Assembly (NCBI GenBank): GCA_011799875.1
Contig: CM022302.1
Span: forward strand, 520,671,229 to 520,735,228
Length of the DNA stretch: 64,000 nucleotides
Direction: 5' to 3'
Origin: Thinopyrum elongatum
Lineage: Eukaryota > Streptophyta > Magnoliopsida > Poales > Poaceae
Position 1 is the first letter of the stretch, and each line of letters starts with the position of its first letter. Of the stretch, positions 1 to 12,810 are shown in pieces. The notes beneath the pieces were generated by a model. It did no database searches. It saw nothing but the letters and a program-made list of their open reading frames with translations, and was not told the origin of the DNA. A program made the position numbers and the translations under genes.

Positions 1-1569
1 CACTGACAAAGTTTGCACCACATCTTGAGGTGAGAAATGACAATGCACGGTACCGAAGAGGCTAGCAAATTGCGGAAAGGTGAGAGTGCGTATAATCATG
101 GAATCACATTAGTCATAAAGAACTCACATACTTATTTTAAAAGTTTATTAGCTCTCGAAGCAAAGTACTACTACGCATGCCACAAAGGGGATAGATTGGT
201 AGGAAAAGACCATTGCTCGTCCCTGACTACCACTCATAAGGAAGACAGTCAATAATAAATCATGCTCCAACTTCTTAGCATAACGAGAGATTATACGTCC
301 AGGAATCACAAACCTTAACACCAATATTCTTACTAAACCACAACCATTCACTAGCACCTCCCACATATTACCATCTATATCGCAAAACTATTGCAAGGAG
401 TCAAACTTATCATATTCAGTGATCTACATGAAAGTTTTTTTATTATAATATCCCTCTTGAATACCTATCATATGAGGGCCAATTTCATAACTTGTGAATA
501 TTTCCATTACTTTTATCAACTCTCAAAATAATATAAGTGAAGCATGAGAGTGAAATATAACCACGGTCGTGCTCTAAAATATATAATTGAAGCACTAGAG
601 CAACTGCCTAGCTCAAAAAATATAAGTGAAGCACAAAGAGTATTCTAACAAATCACGAATAATGTGTGTCCCTCTCAAAAAGGTGTGTTCAGCAAAGATA
701 ATTGTGGCAAACTAAAAATCAAACAAAGCAAAGACTCGTATAATACACGACGCTCCAAGCAAAACTCATATCATGTGATAAATAAAAATATAGCTCCAAG
801 TAATTTTTACCGATGGTTGGTAGACAAAAGAGGGGATGCCATCCGGGGCATCCCCAAGCTTAGATGGTTGGGTATCCTTAGATATTTCCTTGGGGTTCCA
901 TGGACATCCCCTAGCTTAGGGTCTTGCCACTCCTTATTCTTCATCCATCGTGATCTCACTTAAAATGTGAAAACTTCAGCACACAAAACTCAACAGAAAA
1001 CTCGTGAGATCCATTAGTATAACAACCAAATTACAAAATTTAGGTACCATTTTAAACCCTTTCATATTTTATTATTGCATAATACCTACTGTATTCTAAC
1101 TTCACCATGGCTTATACCCCCCGATACAATCCATAGATTCATCAAAACAAGCCAACAATGCAACGAAAACAGAATCTGTCAAAAACAGAACAGTCAGTGG
1201 TAATCTGAATTATGACTATACTTTTGTAACTCTGAAAATTCTGAAAAATTAGAACAACGTGAAAAATTTGTATATCAATTATGTGTAAAAAAATCATATG
1301 AAAAGCATGTTCCAGTGAATTTAGAGAATTCCTGTACCGGGCGCAAAAGGTTCTGTTTTTTCACAGAATCAAAGCAACTATCATCCAACTCATCCCAAAG
1401 GCTTTACTTGGCACGAATACTACTTTAAACACAAAAACACAACCATAATAGTAGCACAATTGTGTGCACACCAAAAAACAGAAATAAATAAGAAAAGCAA
1501 AGATAATTATTGGGTTGCCTCCCAACAAGCGCTATTGTTTTACGCCCTAGCTAGGCGTAATGCATAGTT

Positions 1570-2270
1570 TCAAGTGTTTTCATCTTTCTTATTCTCATCT
1601 AGAGATGTGTTTTTATCAGGAGGCTTTTCAAAAACAATATGAAACACATCATCAATTGAAATTTTAGTGTTATGAAACTGATTATCCTCAAATCCTTCTT
1701 GATTCCCTTTTACAATCCAAGAATATTGTTTATTAATACCATAGAAAACTTGTTGGATTATACTTAAAGGAGGGACTTCCTTTTTGGTATTCTCACCAAA
1801 AGTGTGGTTATCACGAAACAAATATCTCAACAAGTGATCTTCTTTATATAGAATCTCAACTATCACAGGATGCTCATGGTTCATATTGTAAAAATCAAAG
1901 ATCTCTCTAGCTTCTCGCACTATGTAATCAAATTCATTCATGAGGATAAGGGTGGCTATCTTCTTAGCCCTAGGATTGTTTATAACCGGAAACTCATAAA
2001 ACAATCTTTGCAAAGTGGGGTGAGTGTGAATAAATCTTCTTTCAAATGTAAGAATAAGTGCGGAAATAGCTTCGGCGTAACTCTTGGTTCTTTTTAAGAT
2101 TGGAATATCATCACAAACCAAAGTTACTGCACAATTGAAGAATTATTGAATAATGCTTTTTCCTATGATATTCCCACTTCCCGTCACAAAGGTTTTAGCA
2201 TCCAAATTGGTGGGAATTTCAACTTTACGAGTTTACCATCCTCACTTTTTTCAATAACAAACTCAGACAT
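1570..2270 (-). pseudogene. Short ORF of the gypsy-type element, frameshifted
   Basis: An open frame of 183 codons runs from 2121 to 1570. An ATG at 2270 upstream opens a different frame (starts MSEFVIEKSEDGKLVKLK) that stops after about 28 codons. The two are not in phase, so the ORF is probably one reading frame broken by indels. The product is rich in charged and aromatic residues and lacks a zinc knuckle, a DTG/DSG protease motif, a YxDD box or integrase HHCC residues. Its place directly after the primer site fits the single ORF of a non-autonomous element. Its function is unknown and I do not assign one. Confidence 0.5.
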
Positions 2271-2442
2271 GATAGCAACTTCAAGCAAGAAAACAAGCAA
2301 GAAGGCAAACGGAAGATGTTTTTGTGTTTTTGTGAAAAAGTTTTAGAAGTGGAGGAGATGAAAATGAGAGGCAAATAGTAAATAATATAAATGCAAGGAG
2401 ATGAAGTTTTATGCGTGGTACTTGATAGGTGTTGGTGATGTC

Positions 2443-2460
2443 TCCCCGCTAACGATGCCA
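2443..2460 (-). promoter_or_regulatory. Primer-binding-site-like sequence
   Basis: On the minus strand, 11 nt after the LTR, the sequence reads TGGCATCGTTAGCGGGGA. It resembles the common grass gypsy primer site TGGCGCCGTTGCCGGGGA with a few C-to-T or G-to-A type changes. Its position and similarity fit a decayed primer site for minus-strand cDNA synthesis. Confidence 0.6.
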
Positions 2461-2471
2461 GAAATTCTTCC

Positions 2472-3957
2472 TGCTACTTGTGAGCTGCGCTGGGATTTCC
2501 CCGAAGATGAGAGGATGATGCAATATAGTAGAGATAGGTATTTCCCTTAGTTAGGAACCAAGGTTATCAATTCAGTAGGAGAACCACACAAGACCTCGTG
2601 AACAACACCTACACATAAAAGAACAAATACTTGCACCCAACGCAAACAAGGGGTTGTAAATCCCTTGGCGGTTAGTTGCAAGGATCAAGTCTGATAATGG
2701 TAGATAGATAAAAATACAAAATAAAATAAACATAAATAAATTGCAGCAAGATATTTTTGGATTTTAATATATGATAAAGATAGCCCCAGGGGCCATAGTT
2801 TTTACTAGAGGCTTCTATCTTGAACATAACATATGGTGGGTAAACAAATTACTGTTGGGCAATTGATAGAAAAGCGCATCACGTCCGAGACAAGTAGACG
2901 GACTCCTGCCTGCATCTACTACTATTACTCCACACATCGACCGCTATCCAGCATGCATCTTGAGTATTAAGTTCATTAAGAATAGAGTAACACCTTAAAC
3001 AAGATGGCATGATGTAGACATTGTAAACTCAATCACTATGAATAAACCCCATCGTTTTATCCTCAATGGAAACAATACAAATATGTGTCTTGTCCCTTTC
3101 TATCACTGGGATATAGAGCACCACAAGATTGAACCCATTACAAAGCACCTCTCCCATTGCAAGATAAATCAATCTAGTTGGCCAAACCAAATCAATAGAT
3201 CGGAGAGAAATACGAAGCTATAATAATCATGCATATAGGAATTTAGAAAAGACTCAAATATTTATCATGAATAATATGATCATAAACCCACAATTCATCG
3301 AATCCCAACAAGCACACCGCAAAAGAAGATCACGTCGAATAGAACTCCAAGAAAATTGAGGAGAACATTGTATTGAAGATCAAAGAGAGAGAAGAAGCCA
3401 TCTAGCTACTAGCTATGGACCTGTAGATCAGTGGTAAACTACTTACACATCATCGGAAGGGCAGCAAGGTTGATATAGAGGCCCTTCATGATTGATTCCC
3501 CCTCCTGCAGAGTACCGAAAAAGGCCTCCAGATGGGATCTCGCGAGAACAAAAGCTTGCGGCAGCGAAAAAAGTGTTTTGTGTGGCTCTCTATTGGTTTC
3601 CCGATATTAGAGAATTTATAGAGCTGGAATTAGGTCAAATGAAGGGCCGAGGGGCCCACAAGGCACATGGGTGCCCATGTGACTTGTGCCCTACTCCTTC
3701 ATCTTCTGGCCCCCTCCGAAGCTTCTAGGGTCTCTTATGTCCAAAAAAAATTGTCAAAATGTTTTGCGGTATTTGGACTTTGTTTGGTACTGATTTCCTG
3801 GAAAGCCAAAAACAGGCAAAAAATAGCAACTGGCACTTGGCACTAAGTTAATAGGTTAGTCTGAAAAAATGATATAATATTGCATATAAAACATACAAGA
3901 TTGATACTATAATAGCATGGAACAATAAAAAATTATAGATACGTTGGAGACGTATCA
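2472..3957 (-). repeat. 5' LTR of the gypsy-type element (1486 bp)
   Basis: The plus-strand text starts TGCTACTTGTGAGC and ends TACGTTGGAGACGTATCA, so on the minus strand the LTR runs TGATACGTCTCC...TAGCA with TG/CA ends. The solo LTR at 49920-51502 has the same two ends and is alignable along much of its length, for example the 'ACTACTATTACTCCACACAT' block near 2920 and 50440. The base right of the LTR (3958) starts unrelated LINE sequence, so the LTR edge is well defined. Confidence 0.8.
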
Positions 3958-5180
3958 CCACCCCATTGGTCATCCCACCAACCATCCTCCTCAACGTCAG
4001 CAAGCTCCAATGAGCTTTCCTATGGTCCAGATCGGACAAGATATCGGCGGCCAAATGCAAGGTGAATTGGGAGAATGTTTTCCGGCCACTTGAGTATGGA
4101 GGGCTCGGGGTCCTCAACACCGACAAGTTTACAAGGGCTCTCCGGTTGCGCTGGCCGTGGTATGAATGGAAGGAGCCCACCAAGATGTGGGTGGGAATGG
4201 GAAACCCATGTGATGAGGAGCACCTCAACTTATTCTATGCTTCACCACCATCATCGTTGGTAACGGCATGATGAACCCCATGTGGGACTCTCCTTAGCTT
4301 CTTGGGCGAAAGCCAAAAGACATTGCCCCGCTCATCTATGAAGCTTTCAAGAGAAAGAATTGGAAGGTGAGGGAGGCCCTTAAGCACAATGCGTGGATCC
4401 TCAAGATCAAAAACCCCATCAATGTCCCCGTTGAGCACATCACACAAATCTTTGCTCTTTGGATGCTACTAAATGAGGACCATCTTGACGAGCTCACTGA
4501 GGATGAAATCCTATGGAAACATACGATTAGTGGGCAATACTCGGCGGCATCCGCATACAAGGCGCAATTCCTAGGGATGGTCCTTTCACCCATGGATAAG
4601 ATGGTTTGGAAGGTTTGGGCACCTCCAAAATTTAATTTTTTTTTGCTTGGTTGGCCCTTCAAAATAGAATTTGGACAACAGATAGATTGGCAAAGTGAGG
4701 GTGGCCAAATTGTGATCTTTGCCCTCTTTACAAGAGGGTGCAAGAATGCAGATCTCATCTATTCTACAAGTGCCGCTACACATGGTAGCTTTGGTCTTCG
4801 GTCATTGAGAAATTCCTCATACTCGGGCTCGACACATCCACTTGGCCCTTATTCGACTCGGTGGAGAAGTGGTGGCAAGCACTTGCGCCGATGGCATGCC
4901 AAACCAACAAGCCAAGGCCCCCCACACCATACTTGTCTCAGGGACAATATGGGACGAGCGAAACATAAGAGTTTTTAAACATAAGAGTGACCCACCTCCA
5001 ATCTTGCTTTCCTCCATCTCTACCGAGGCCAACCTTTGGGTCATCCCTAGTGCAAAGAAGCTAGGGTATTTTACTTCGTGAGAGTAATCCGCATGTCGTG
5101 TATTTGGGTGTCTTGTAACAAACTCTATTCTCCCTTATTTAATGAATGAGGCAAAGTGTTTGCCTCCGTTCACAATTTTT
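3958..5180 (+). pseudogene. LINE (non-LTR) remnant: end of RT and zf-RVT region
   Basis: Plus-strand frames encode pieces of the C-terminal part of a plant LINE ORF2. One frame at 4062-4271 has the motif [11 protein letters not shown] followed by [11 protein letters not shown] second frame at 4367-4978 carries a W-x-V-W-A-P-P-K-F-N-F-F core near 4600-4650, typical of the reverse-transcriptase zinc-binding (zf-RVT) region. Frames shift at about 4270-4370 and again after 4660, where the cysteine/histidine part is lost. The left edge is cut by the gypsy LTR at 3957. The right end near 5150-5180 has the 'AATGAATGAGGC' type tail but no clean poly(A). It is a dead 5'-truncated copy. Confidence 0.75.
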
Positions 5181-6007
5181 TTTTCAGAGGAAGTATATTT
5201 TAGTACCTGCATAATAGCGGGATGCTAGTTACTAATTGACCAGATTTTGGCACAAGATATTGAAAGGTTTTTTTCAGTAAAAGATATTCAAAAGAAGTTC
5301 GCATGAGTCCTATAATATTGGGGGGTGAACCTACCTACCTTGAACCCAGGACCAAGTCCGGTCTGCTGCCGTCTAGGCCCAAAGCTCAAACGTCCACTGC
5401 TTTATGGCCGAACCCCAGTTCTTCCCAGAAATACCCCTCCAACTCTATAAAGTGCAGGGAAATGCTTCCTACCATATGGCTGATCGCTTCACTTCGTCAA
5501 TTTTGTGCTTCCGTTATTTACAAGCTATGTTGAGATTATGAATATGATGATTCCAAATATCCATGCTTCATATATATGCATCATACTTGTGCTTCTTCCG
5601 TGCTTCTACTTCTTGGTATTATTGTTTTATGTTGAGATAGCATGAATTTGATGCTTTCAAATATCCATGCTTCCTAAACATTATAGATGTGCTTCTTCAG
5701 TCTAAATAACTTGTGTCAATACTCCACATATTAGGCTTGCAAATTTAGTGTTCTAACAGAAAATAGCTCATTCTTATCCATGTTTATGGTTATATTAACA
5801 ACAACCTATGTCCATATTATCTAACATTGGGTATATCTTAATTTATTCACGAAGCACACTCTTATACATCTGATCATGTTGGCAGACAATTTTTTATGCT
5901 TCCGATGTGTCGTATATGTTGTCCCAGGATCTTATCATCTAAACATTGTAAGCCTCTGCCACTTCTATTGTACAAACATTTTGCTTCAGTCATTATCATC
6001 CTGAATT
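5181..6007. other. AT-rich stretch without recognised feature
   Basis: I see no convincing gene or transposon end here. The phrase 'AAATATCCATGCTTC' occurs twice (about 5554 and 5658) about 100 bp apart, suggesting a weak local duplication. The open frame at 5303-5533 has no family likeness. Confidence 0.4.
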
Positions 6008-6395
6008 AAGAACCTAGGCAGCCACCGGACACTCCCAGAGCTTAGAGAAAACAGGCCGTCCATCTGTTTTTTTATGCGATTCTGGCCATTTGATCACGAG
6101 GTGGAGAGATCTGCACCACCGGATCAAAGAGCCTAAAATAAGAACCTAGGTAGCCACTGGACAATCTCAGAGCTTAGGGAAATCCGGCTGTCCATCTGTT
6201 TTTTATGCGATTCTGGCCGTTCGATCACGAGGTGGAGAGATCTGCACCGCTGGATCGAAGAGCCTGAAATAAGAACCTAGGCAGCCACTGGACACTCTCA
6301 GAGCTTAGGGAAATCCGGCCGTCCATCTGTTTTTTGATGTGATTCTGGTCGTTCGATCACGAGGTGGAGAGATCTACGCTGCCGGATCGAAGAGG
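6008..6395. repeat. Three tandem copies of a ~131-bp unit
   Basis: Units begin at 6008, 6140 and 6271, each with AAGAACCTAGG, followed by CCGTCCATCTGTTTTTT, then a 'CGTTCGATCACGAGGTGGAG' block and a CGGATCGAAG-like end. Copies differ by scattered single-base changes and small indels, mostly C/T. The third unit ends in GAAGAGGAGACCC rather than restarting. The array abuts a GC-rich block on the right. Confidence 0.9.
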
Positions 6396-7500
6396 AGACC
6401 CTATTGCAATGAATAGTTTGACTCTCCACCGAAAAGATCTCGTGCCACCGCCGTCATTTCGGTGCCCCGCCGAGGGCATTTTCATCTTTTCATGTGTTGG
6501 CCCGTGACGTGTTGGTCCCTGGTTCGCCCATGGTTGGACGAGGTGGGGCTGGGTGAACATGGGTCAGATCGCGTCACCCTCACTTCACCTTACCCTAACC
6601 CGAGCTCCTCTACACCGCCACCGCCGCCACCCGTCCGATTCCGTCGACGAGCTCGATGAGCACGAGGCCCTCCTACCCCGCTACCGGTGCCCACCTCACC
6701 TCTTCTCGGTCCTCACTTAATTAGTTCGGTCGCTTGCCCTCTCGATCTGGATGTCGCCGTTTCCGTGGTTTGCTCGCCATCGTCGGTCTGGTGTCTTTCC
6801 TCTCACTCTCGTCTAGTCATCTCCTAGTTGTCTGCTGTGTGTCTTTTCCAGATTCGTTCATCGTCTCGCAGCTGGACCTTGTCCGCCGCCGCTCCTCGAC
6901 AATCAGCAGGAGGTACAGCCGCCACCACCACTTCTTGGCAGCGAAGCAGGCCAACGACGAGGAGGCTAACCACCAACACGTTGTCGATGGCCAATCGGGG
7001 CAGCCTTGATGGTGATATACCAACCTGCGCCCCTGGCCGCCAGGACGCATGAAGGAACCAGCAGCGGCCACCAGTAGGACCAGTCAGGACAAGGGCGGGG
7101 ATGGAGAACGCGGTATCCATCTCGCGGTTCTAGGCCATGGCGCCCGTAGCAGTACTTCCGGAACCGGGCTGTCGTCAAGTGCTTCTTTGACCTCTGCCAC
7201 ATGCCGTGAGAGGAGCCTCTACCCGTGACCTTCTTCTTGTACTCCGTCACGATAGACCTCGACAACGCCAAGGTTAACCATACCTCTTCTCCTCTCTGTG
7301 GCTTGCTTGCTTCGATTCGATCCATTTGCTCCTCTTCGCGTAACGCGGTCGGTTTGTTTCCTTTCCACACACAGCTGCACAGGAGGGAGACCGTCCCGTC
7401 TAGTTGGCGTGCGCGCGCACAATACCATCTCACCTGCCATGCCTCTCGGGTAGCTGACTCATCTCCGTCTTCTTCGTCTACTACCTCCTAGGTAAGCCAA
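6396..7500. other. GC-rich, exon/5'UTR-like block, no gene assigned
   Basis: Base composition jumps from AT-rich to GC-rich with many CG dinucleotides and CCGCC runs (about 6600-6700). Several short frames are open on both strands, which is expected from composition, and none has a recognisable domain. A possible splice donor (CTAG|GTAAGCC) lies near 7492, followed by T-rich intron-like sequence. It could be the first exon/promoter of a captured or decayed gene. I cannot name it. Confidence 0.35.
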
Positions 7501-10499
7501 CTGTTGCTTCCTCTCTGCTCTCTCCCGTGCTGTGTATGCATCTAGCCATGCTAAATTTTTTCTATAGTAGGATGTTTTGTTTCGGATGTGGTGATTGCTA
7601 CACTTGGGTTACTAGCAAATTTCTCAAAATAGACAATCTTTTCTAATTAGTATTCATTACAATACTCTCAAATTTGGTCATTATGGTTGCGGACATCGAG
7701 GCAGGTGAGGACAGTGAGCCAAGGTGAAGCAACTGCTAGCCAACGCCCTTCTCCACTTCACTAAGCTCGCATTGTTGCTATGTCCACCCCTCCTTCCTCT
7801 TCGGCAGCAGATGGAGTTAATGAGATACCGATAGCGCCTATGAGCAGATGCTCTGTAAGGTTTCAACAAAAGCGATTTCACCGTCTCTGCACCACCCCGA
7901 GGTATATTCGGGCTCCCGGTGATAGTTTCTGCAAGATGCATCATGTATGCTCAATAAATTTTATCCTAGCCTTATGTCGTGTACCAAAAGATGGTGAGTT
8001 CATGTTAGATATACATCAAGCTTTCCATTTTGATCCTATCTTTCGAATACTCATTTGATGTCACTTGCTTCATGAATTTTAGAATTCCTAGGTTTGCTTT
8101 CCAGTTTAGTTCCAAGAGTGTTCCTACAGATTAATATTTGCTATATTTTCTCTCTCTCTCTCTCCTGATCTTGATCTTGATCTTGATTGATCCATATATC
8201 ACAAGGGAATGATAGTTAGTTTCAGCAAGGATTAGTGGTTCGTTGCAATATCTCTAGCTCCAACAATACGATTTTAGAACCTGAGTAACCCCTTCAGGCA
8301 AGGAGGGATTCCCTATAGTAAATACAAGCCAATCCACCTATAGTTCACACAAAAGTTTTCATGGCTTCCTGAGTTTGGCTTCTTTCTCATGGCTTTATGG
8401 TTGTATCATCTTCGATTGTCGGTTTTGGTTTGTGTGAACTATATGAAAAATATGAAAGCATGTATTTATGAACTATATGTTAGATAGGTATAATACGATC
8501 CAGATAACCATTAGCGATTCAGCAATATGTTTATCTCTTTGACTTTTGGTTGCGTTTGACGAAATTTATTTGTGTTATTCATCATTGGGACATGAGATTT
8601 CCTCTTTAGTTCCAGTTTTGAACTGATAATGCAACTTGGTTTTCATTTCTTTACTCTGTCTAAAACTATACCCGCCCCTTGAGGAACTTAGATGGATTTA
8701 TTTCTTTACTCTGTCTACATTTACATAACTGAATTTCCTCCTGGTTCGTTTCGCCTCAGCCAAGATCTTCCTGATATTCTATTTGTAGCAACTCGGCCAT
8801 CATTATACATCAAACCACTGAATGGAATGTGTACATGCATATATTAAAGATGAGGAGGACGCCGCTACCGCATCGAGCAAGACTTCGCTGCTTGCCTAGG
8901 GGTGTTTCTCCATGACTGCCAAAACAAGGGTCCCAGGTAAACTTGTGCTCCTTTTGAATCTTCTCTCTCTAGCTTCTCCCCTCCCATGGTTCATATTTTT
9001 CTGCCTCCATTTTGTTACTACTTCTAGATGCATATGAGAGTGCATGTAGTTTAAGACATACTCTCCCTGTAAAGAATAATGAACGATGCCTCCAAATTCA
9101 AATGATTGCATGCTTAAGGGATTCTTCTCTCCCTGTTTTCCTACACCAGGTTTTGCTCTCTCCCCGAATGCTGAACATTTCCGCTTTCCCCAGTAGACAT
9201 AGTTAGTATGAAATTGGACTAAAACATCTTGGTCTTCGCTCTCGGTTATAAGAATTTGGTTTCTAATTCTTGCTGGTTAGCCACAAAGCATTAATTTTTG
9301 ATTGCTTTACAATTTGCCAGGAGTAATGGAATGTTAGTTGGCTGCTGGTGGCATGTTCAAGTATGGGAAATGAAGAGCTACTTCTTGTTATGCCAGCTCT
9401 ATGACGTAGGTGAGCTGTGACCTTCTTCCCCACATGTTCATGATAATCAGTTAACCTCGAGAGGGAATTGTGATTGTGATTAGTATATTTAGACATTGGC
9501 CATATTCGTCAGTACTCACCATCTCTTTCATTTCTCCTCATTTTTTAAATGTATTGGCCGCTGGTATAAACAACTGAAATCAATGTGCCAAACAACAAGA
9601 AATAGAAGTAACAAGAAATAGCTATATATTGGAAGATTTTGAATGCCATTTTATTAGTTCACAAGATTATTGCTAAGATGCTGATATGTGTCTTCATTTA
9701 TATAGAATCTTATGTGTTTCGTGATATTTCACAAGATTCTCTTAATGAACATTTTGAGTATAGTCTCTTAAACAATCTGGTTAGAAGAAAGCTGGGATAA
9801 AAACATGTGTAGTTAAATCTGAATGCATAGATTATTTTGAGGTAAATTTCAATCCATATACCGGTTGTCAAGGAGTATTAAAGGATTTTTATTTTCTCAA
9901 TTGTATGGAAGTGTCAGTTCGTTCCAAATCTTTGGAATAACAATTGAACATTTTCTTATTTCTGCTATTTGCACCGAATTTGCAGAATCGTTAAAGTCTC
10001 AGCTAAGATTTTGGCCTGGTTATCTGGTTCATGCTTTTTATCTATGCACATGCAGTGCTCTTAAGGCTTGGAGAGCTGGTGAGTTCCCCAATCTTCTCTT
10101 TATTTTGGCTATGGTCGTCAGTGTAAACTGGAACTGGTTAAGGTGTGGTACTGTCCTTTAGCCTATACTAAACTTGCACCTACTCATCGTTTTTGTTGTA
10201 ACTATTTGTTTCTCATCACACATACAATGTTCACTTTATAGTTAAGAGCTCGGATATAACAAAAACAAAACAAAAATTCGATGAAGACTAACCATGGCGG
10301 TTCGCTAACAATTGCGCACCACGAGGCTGCAGCTGATTCCAGTATCTAGGTTCCTACGTAGGGTTGCTCATGGGAAAGCGCATGAGGTCCAATTGGTTGG
10401 CTCGCAAAGGTTTTGCTATGAAAAAAAATCAGGACAACTTACGAACTCACATTCAAATTTGGCTCAGGAAACTGAAGAACAAATCAGATTATGAGTAGT
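7501..10499. other. AT-rich, intron-like DNA without recognised gene
   Basis: There is mostly T-rich sequence with a CT microsatellite at about 8149-8164 followed by GATCTT repeats. Small GC-richer islands are flanked by AG and GT (about 8830-8938 and 10054-10080). They look like short exons but have no recognisable product. A lone low-identity LINE-like stretch may begin near 10270. Confidence 0.3.
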
Positions 10500-10564
10500 A
10501 CCAAATTCACACCGATGTTTCAACTAACATCATGAGGAAGAAAGTCACATAAAAGAGAAAGAAC

Positions 10565-11884
10565 ATGATTAAGGCCTTGAGAATAGAGGATGGAACAAGA
10601 TGTATTGTCAACGAGGAGATGAGAGAAATGGCTGCGTCCTTTTATGAGCGGTTGTTCACGTCTGAGGGCTCGCAGGGGTCAAATGTTTTATTGGAAAATA
10701 TAGTTCAGGTGGTTTTAGCAGAGATGAATGAGAGGCTGGCCGCTCTGATTAGTGATGAGGAAATTCAGACTACTCTATTTCAAATGGGGCCAACCAAGGC
10801 TCCTAGTCCTAACGGATTGCCGGCTCTTTTCTATCACCGCCACTGGGCACTATTGCGAGAGGATGTGTGTCGTGCGGTCAAAGATTTCCTGTCCGGGGCA
10901 ACAGCACCGGCAACTTTCAATGCAACAGTCATTGTTATGATCCCGAAGGTGAGCTCACCAGAGCTACTTTCGCAGTTTAGGCCAATTAGTCTTTGTAATG
11001 TGTTATACAAGATTGCGACCAAGGTTTTGGCAAACAGGCTCAAAAACATTTTGTCGTTTCTTATCTCTGAAGAACAGAGCATCTTTGTGCCGGGTCGCCT
11101 TATTACGGATAATGTGCTTGTGGGCTACGAATGGGTGCATGCAATTTAGACCAGCAAAAGGAAGAAACGCTTGTTTGCTGTCAAGCTGGACATGATGAAG
11201 GCCAATGACAGGGTTGAATGGTGCTTTCTAGAGCAGATGTTGAGGAAGTTTGGCTTTGCAAATTTGTGGATTGAGATGATCATGCAGTGCGTTTAGACTG
11301 CGTAATTTTGTGTCAAGCTCAATGGTGGTTTCTCGAGGGCTTTTCTTCCGTCTTGGGGACTCCGGCAGGGTGACCCGCTCTCCCCCTACCTGTTTCTTTT
11401 CTATATGGACGGTTTTTCTGCGCTGTTGAGGAAAGCTCATGTAACACACTTACTCTTTCCCGATGATAGTATTGTGTTTCTGGAAGGCTCGAGAGAGAAC
11501 ATGGATTGCTTGAAGGAGATTTTGATCAAGTATGAACGGGCTTCGGGGCAAAAGGTGAATCTCCAGAAATCTTCAATTTACTTTGACAAGGGATGTCAGG
11601 ATGATGTAAAAGGACAATTAAAAGATGCAGTTGGCATTATGTCCAAAGCGTTAAGCGAGAGATATCTCGGGCTGCCAACCCAAGTGGGAAGATCAAAAGA
11701 GGGTGCTTTTAGATATGTGAATGAGAGCTCAAAAGGAAAGGTTACAGGTTGGAGAGGACAGGGTTTGTCGAAGAACGCAAGAGAAGTCTTAGTGAAATCG
11801 GGACTCCAAGCCAGTCCAACGTTCACCATGAGTTGTTTCCACCTCACAAAGAAAACATGTCAGAACCTGACTTCTATCTCCTAA
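10565..11884 (+). pseudogene. LINE reverse transcriptase domain, broken
   Basis: The first frame (10565-11149) has [13 protein letters not shown], the [13 protein letters not shown] block and the [18 protein letters not shown] block of plant LINE RT. A TAG ends it at 11149. The frame continues beyond with the 'FAVKLDMMKANDRVEW' region, and further stops occur near 11294-11305. A third frame (11405-11884) holds the catalytic box as LLFPDDS (about 11450-11467), where most LINEs have FADD. The two aspartates remain and the alanine is proline. It ends in the [10 protein letters not shown] block. The piece is clearly RT and clearly non-functional. Confidence 0.85.
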
Positions 11885-11902
11885 AAATTCTGGTGGGGTG
11901 CA

Positions 11903-12810
11903 ATGAATGGTGAAAGAAAGGTGCATTGGATCTCGTGGGAGAAGATGTGTGCTCCCAAGCATGCGGTGGGAATGGGTTTTCGAGAACTGGATGCTTTCAA
12001 TCAAGCTCTCTTGGCGAAGCAAGCATGGCGCATCCTCAAAATGCCCAACTCTCTGTTGGCAAGAGTTCTGAAGGCTCGTTATTTCAAGGAGTGCTCCATC
12101 TTGTGTGCTACCTGTCCATCCAATGCATCATACACTTTCAGAAGTGTGTTGCACGGCAGAGATCTGTTGATGGAGGGGCTGATTTGGCGTATTGGGGATG
12201 GCTCTTGTGTCAATATCCACCACGACAATTGGATCCCGAGGCAAGGGTGCTTAAGACCACTGGGTCAAACCTTCCTGCCGGGTGTTACCAAAGTGGCCGA
12301 TCTACTGACGGGTGAGGGTTCAAGCTGGGATGCTAACAAGATTGATGCTACGTTCACTCCTTCAAATGCAAGAGATATAAAGCAGATCGCTATTGGTGGT
12401 TTGGGGGCAGATGACTATCTGGCATGGAATTTTACTAGGAATGGTGTTTTTAATGTGAAATCAGCATATCATTTGGCTATGTCGATGAAACGAGCGAAGT
12501 CTGGACAGCCAGACTCGTCAAGCTCGGTTCAAAAGCACAAGGGCTAATGAAGTTTTTGGGGTACGAATGCGCCAGGGAAAGCTAAAATACACATGCGGGA
12601 GACTGATTAGAAATGGTTTGGCGGTGAGTTCTGAGCTTCATCGTCGTCAGATCAAACTGGGAGTTTTGTGTGTTACGTGCGGTAGGGAAGAAACAATTTT
12701 TCACAGGTTTTGGGCATGCCAACATTCATCTCTTCTGGCAAAAGTTGCATTCAGAGAAGGGTGTCACGGTGGCGATCCCATCGTTTCCAATGGACTCCCA
12801 GAATGAACAC
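11903..12810 (+). pseudogene. LINE ORF2 linker and zf-RVT region, broken
   Basis: The frame at 11903-12547 reads through HWISWEKMCAPK, the QALLAKQAWRILK block, IWRIGDGSCVNIHHDNWIP and the DDYLAWNFTRNGVFNVKSAY block, all typical of the region between RT and zf-RVT in plant LINEs. After a frame break near 12547, the frame from 12567 has a C-x2-C...H-x-F-W-A-C pattern (VTCGREETIFHRFWAC), the zinc-binding part. Another frameshift follows near 12740. Confidence 0.8.

Larger units (their letters stand above)
1..3957 (-). mobile_element. Non-autonomous Ty3/gypsy-type LTR retrotransposon, 5' half
   Basis: Read on the minus strand, the element begins at 3957 with an LTR (3957 to 2472). An 11-nt spacer and a primer-binding-like site follow, then a short degenerate ORF (2270-1570) and a long noncoding tail to the window edge. 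The tail (about 1500-1560 and 830-950) has the 'GGGAGGCAACCCAAT' and 'GGGGATGCC' type motifs that I associate with the 3' noncoding part of Triticeae gypsy elements. No gag, protease, reverse transcriptase or integrase motif lies between primer site and tail, which suggests a non-autonomous element. The 3' LTR would be left of position 1. The family is probably Fatima/Sabrina-like; the family name is an inference. Confidence 0.7.
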
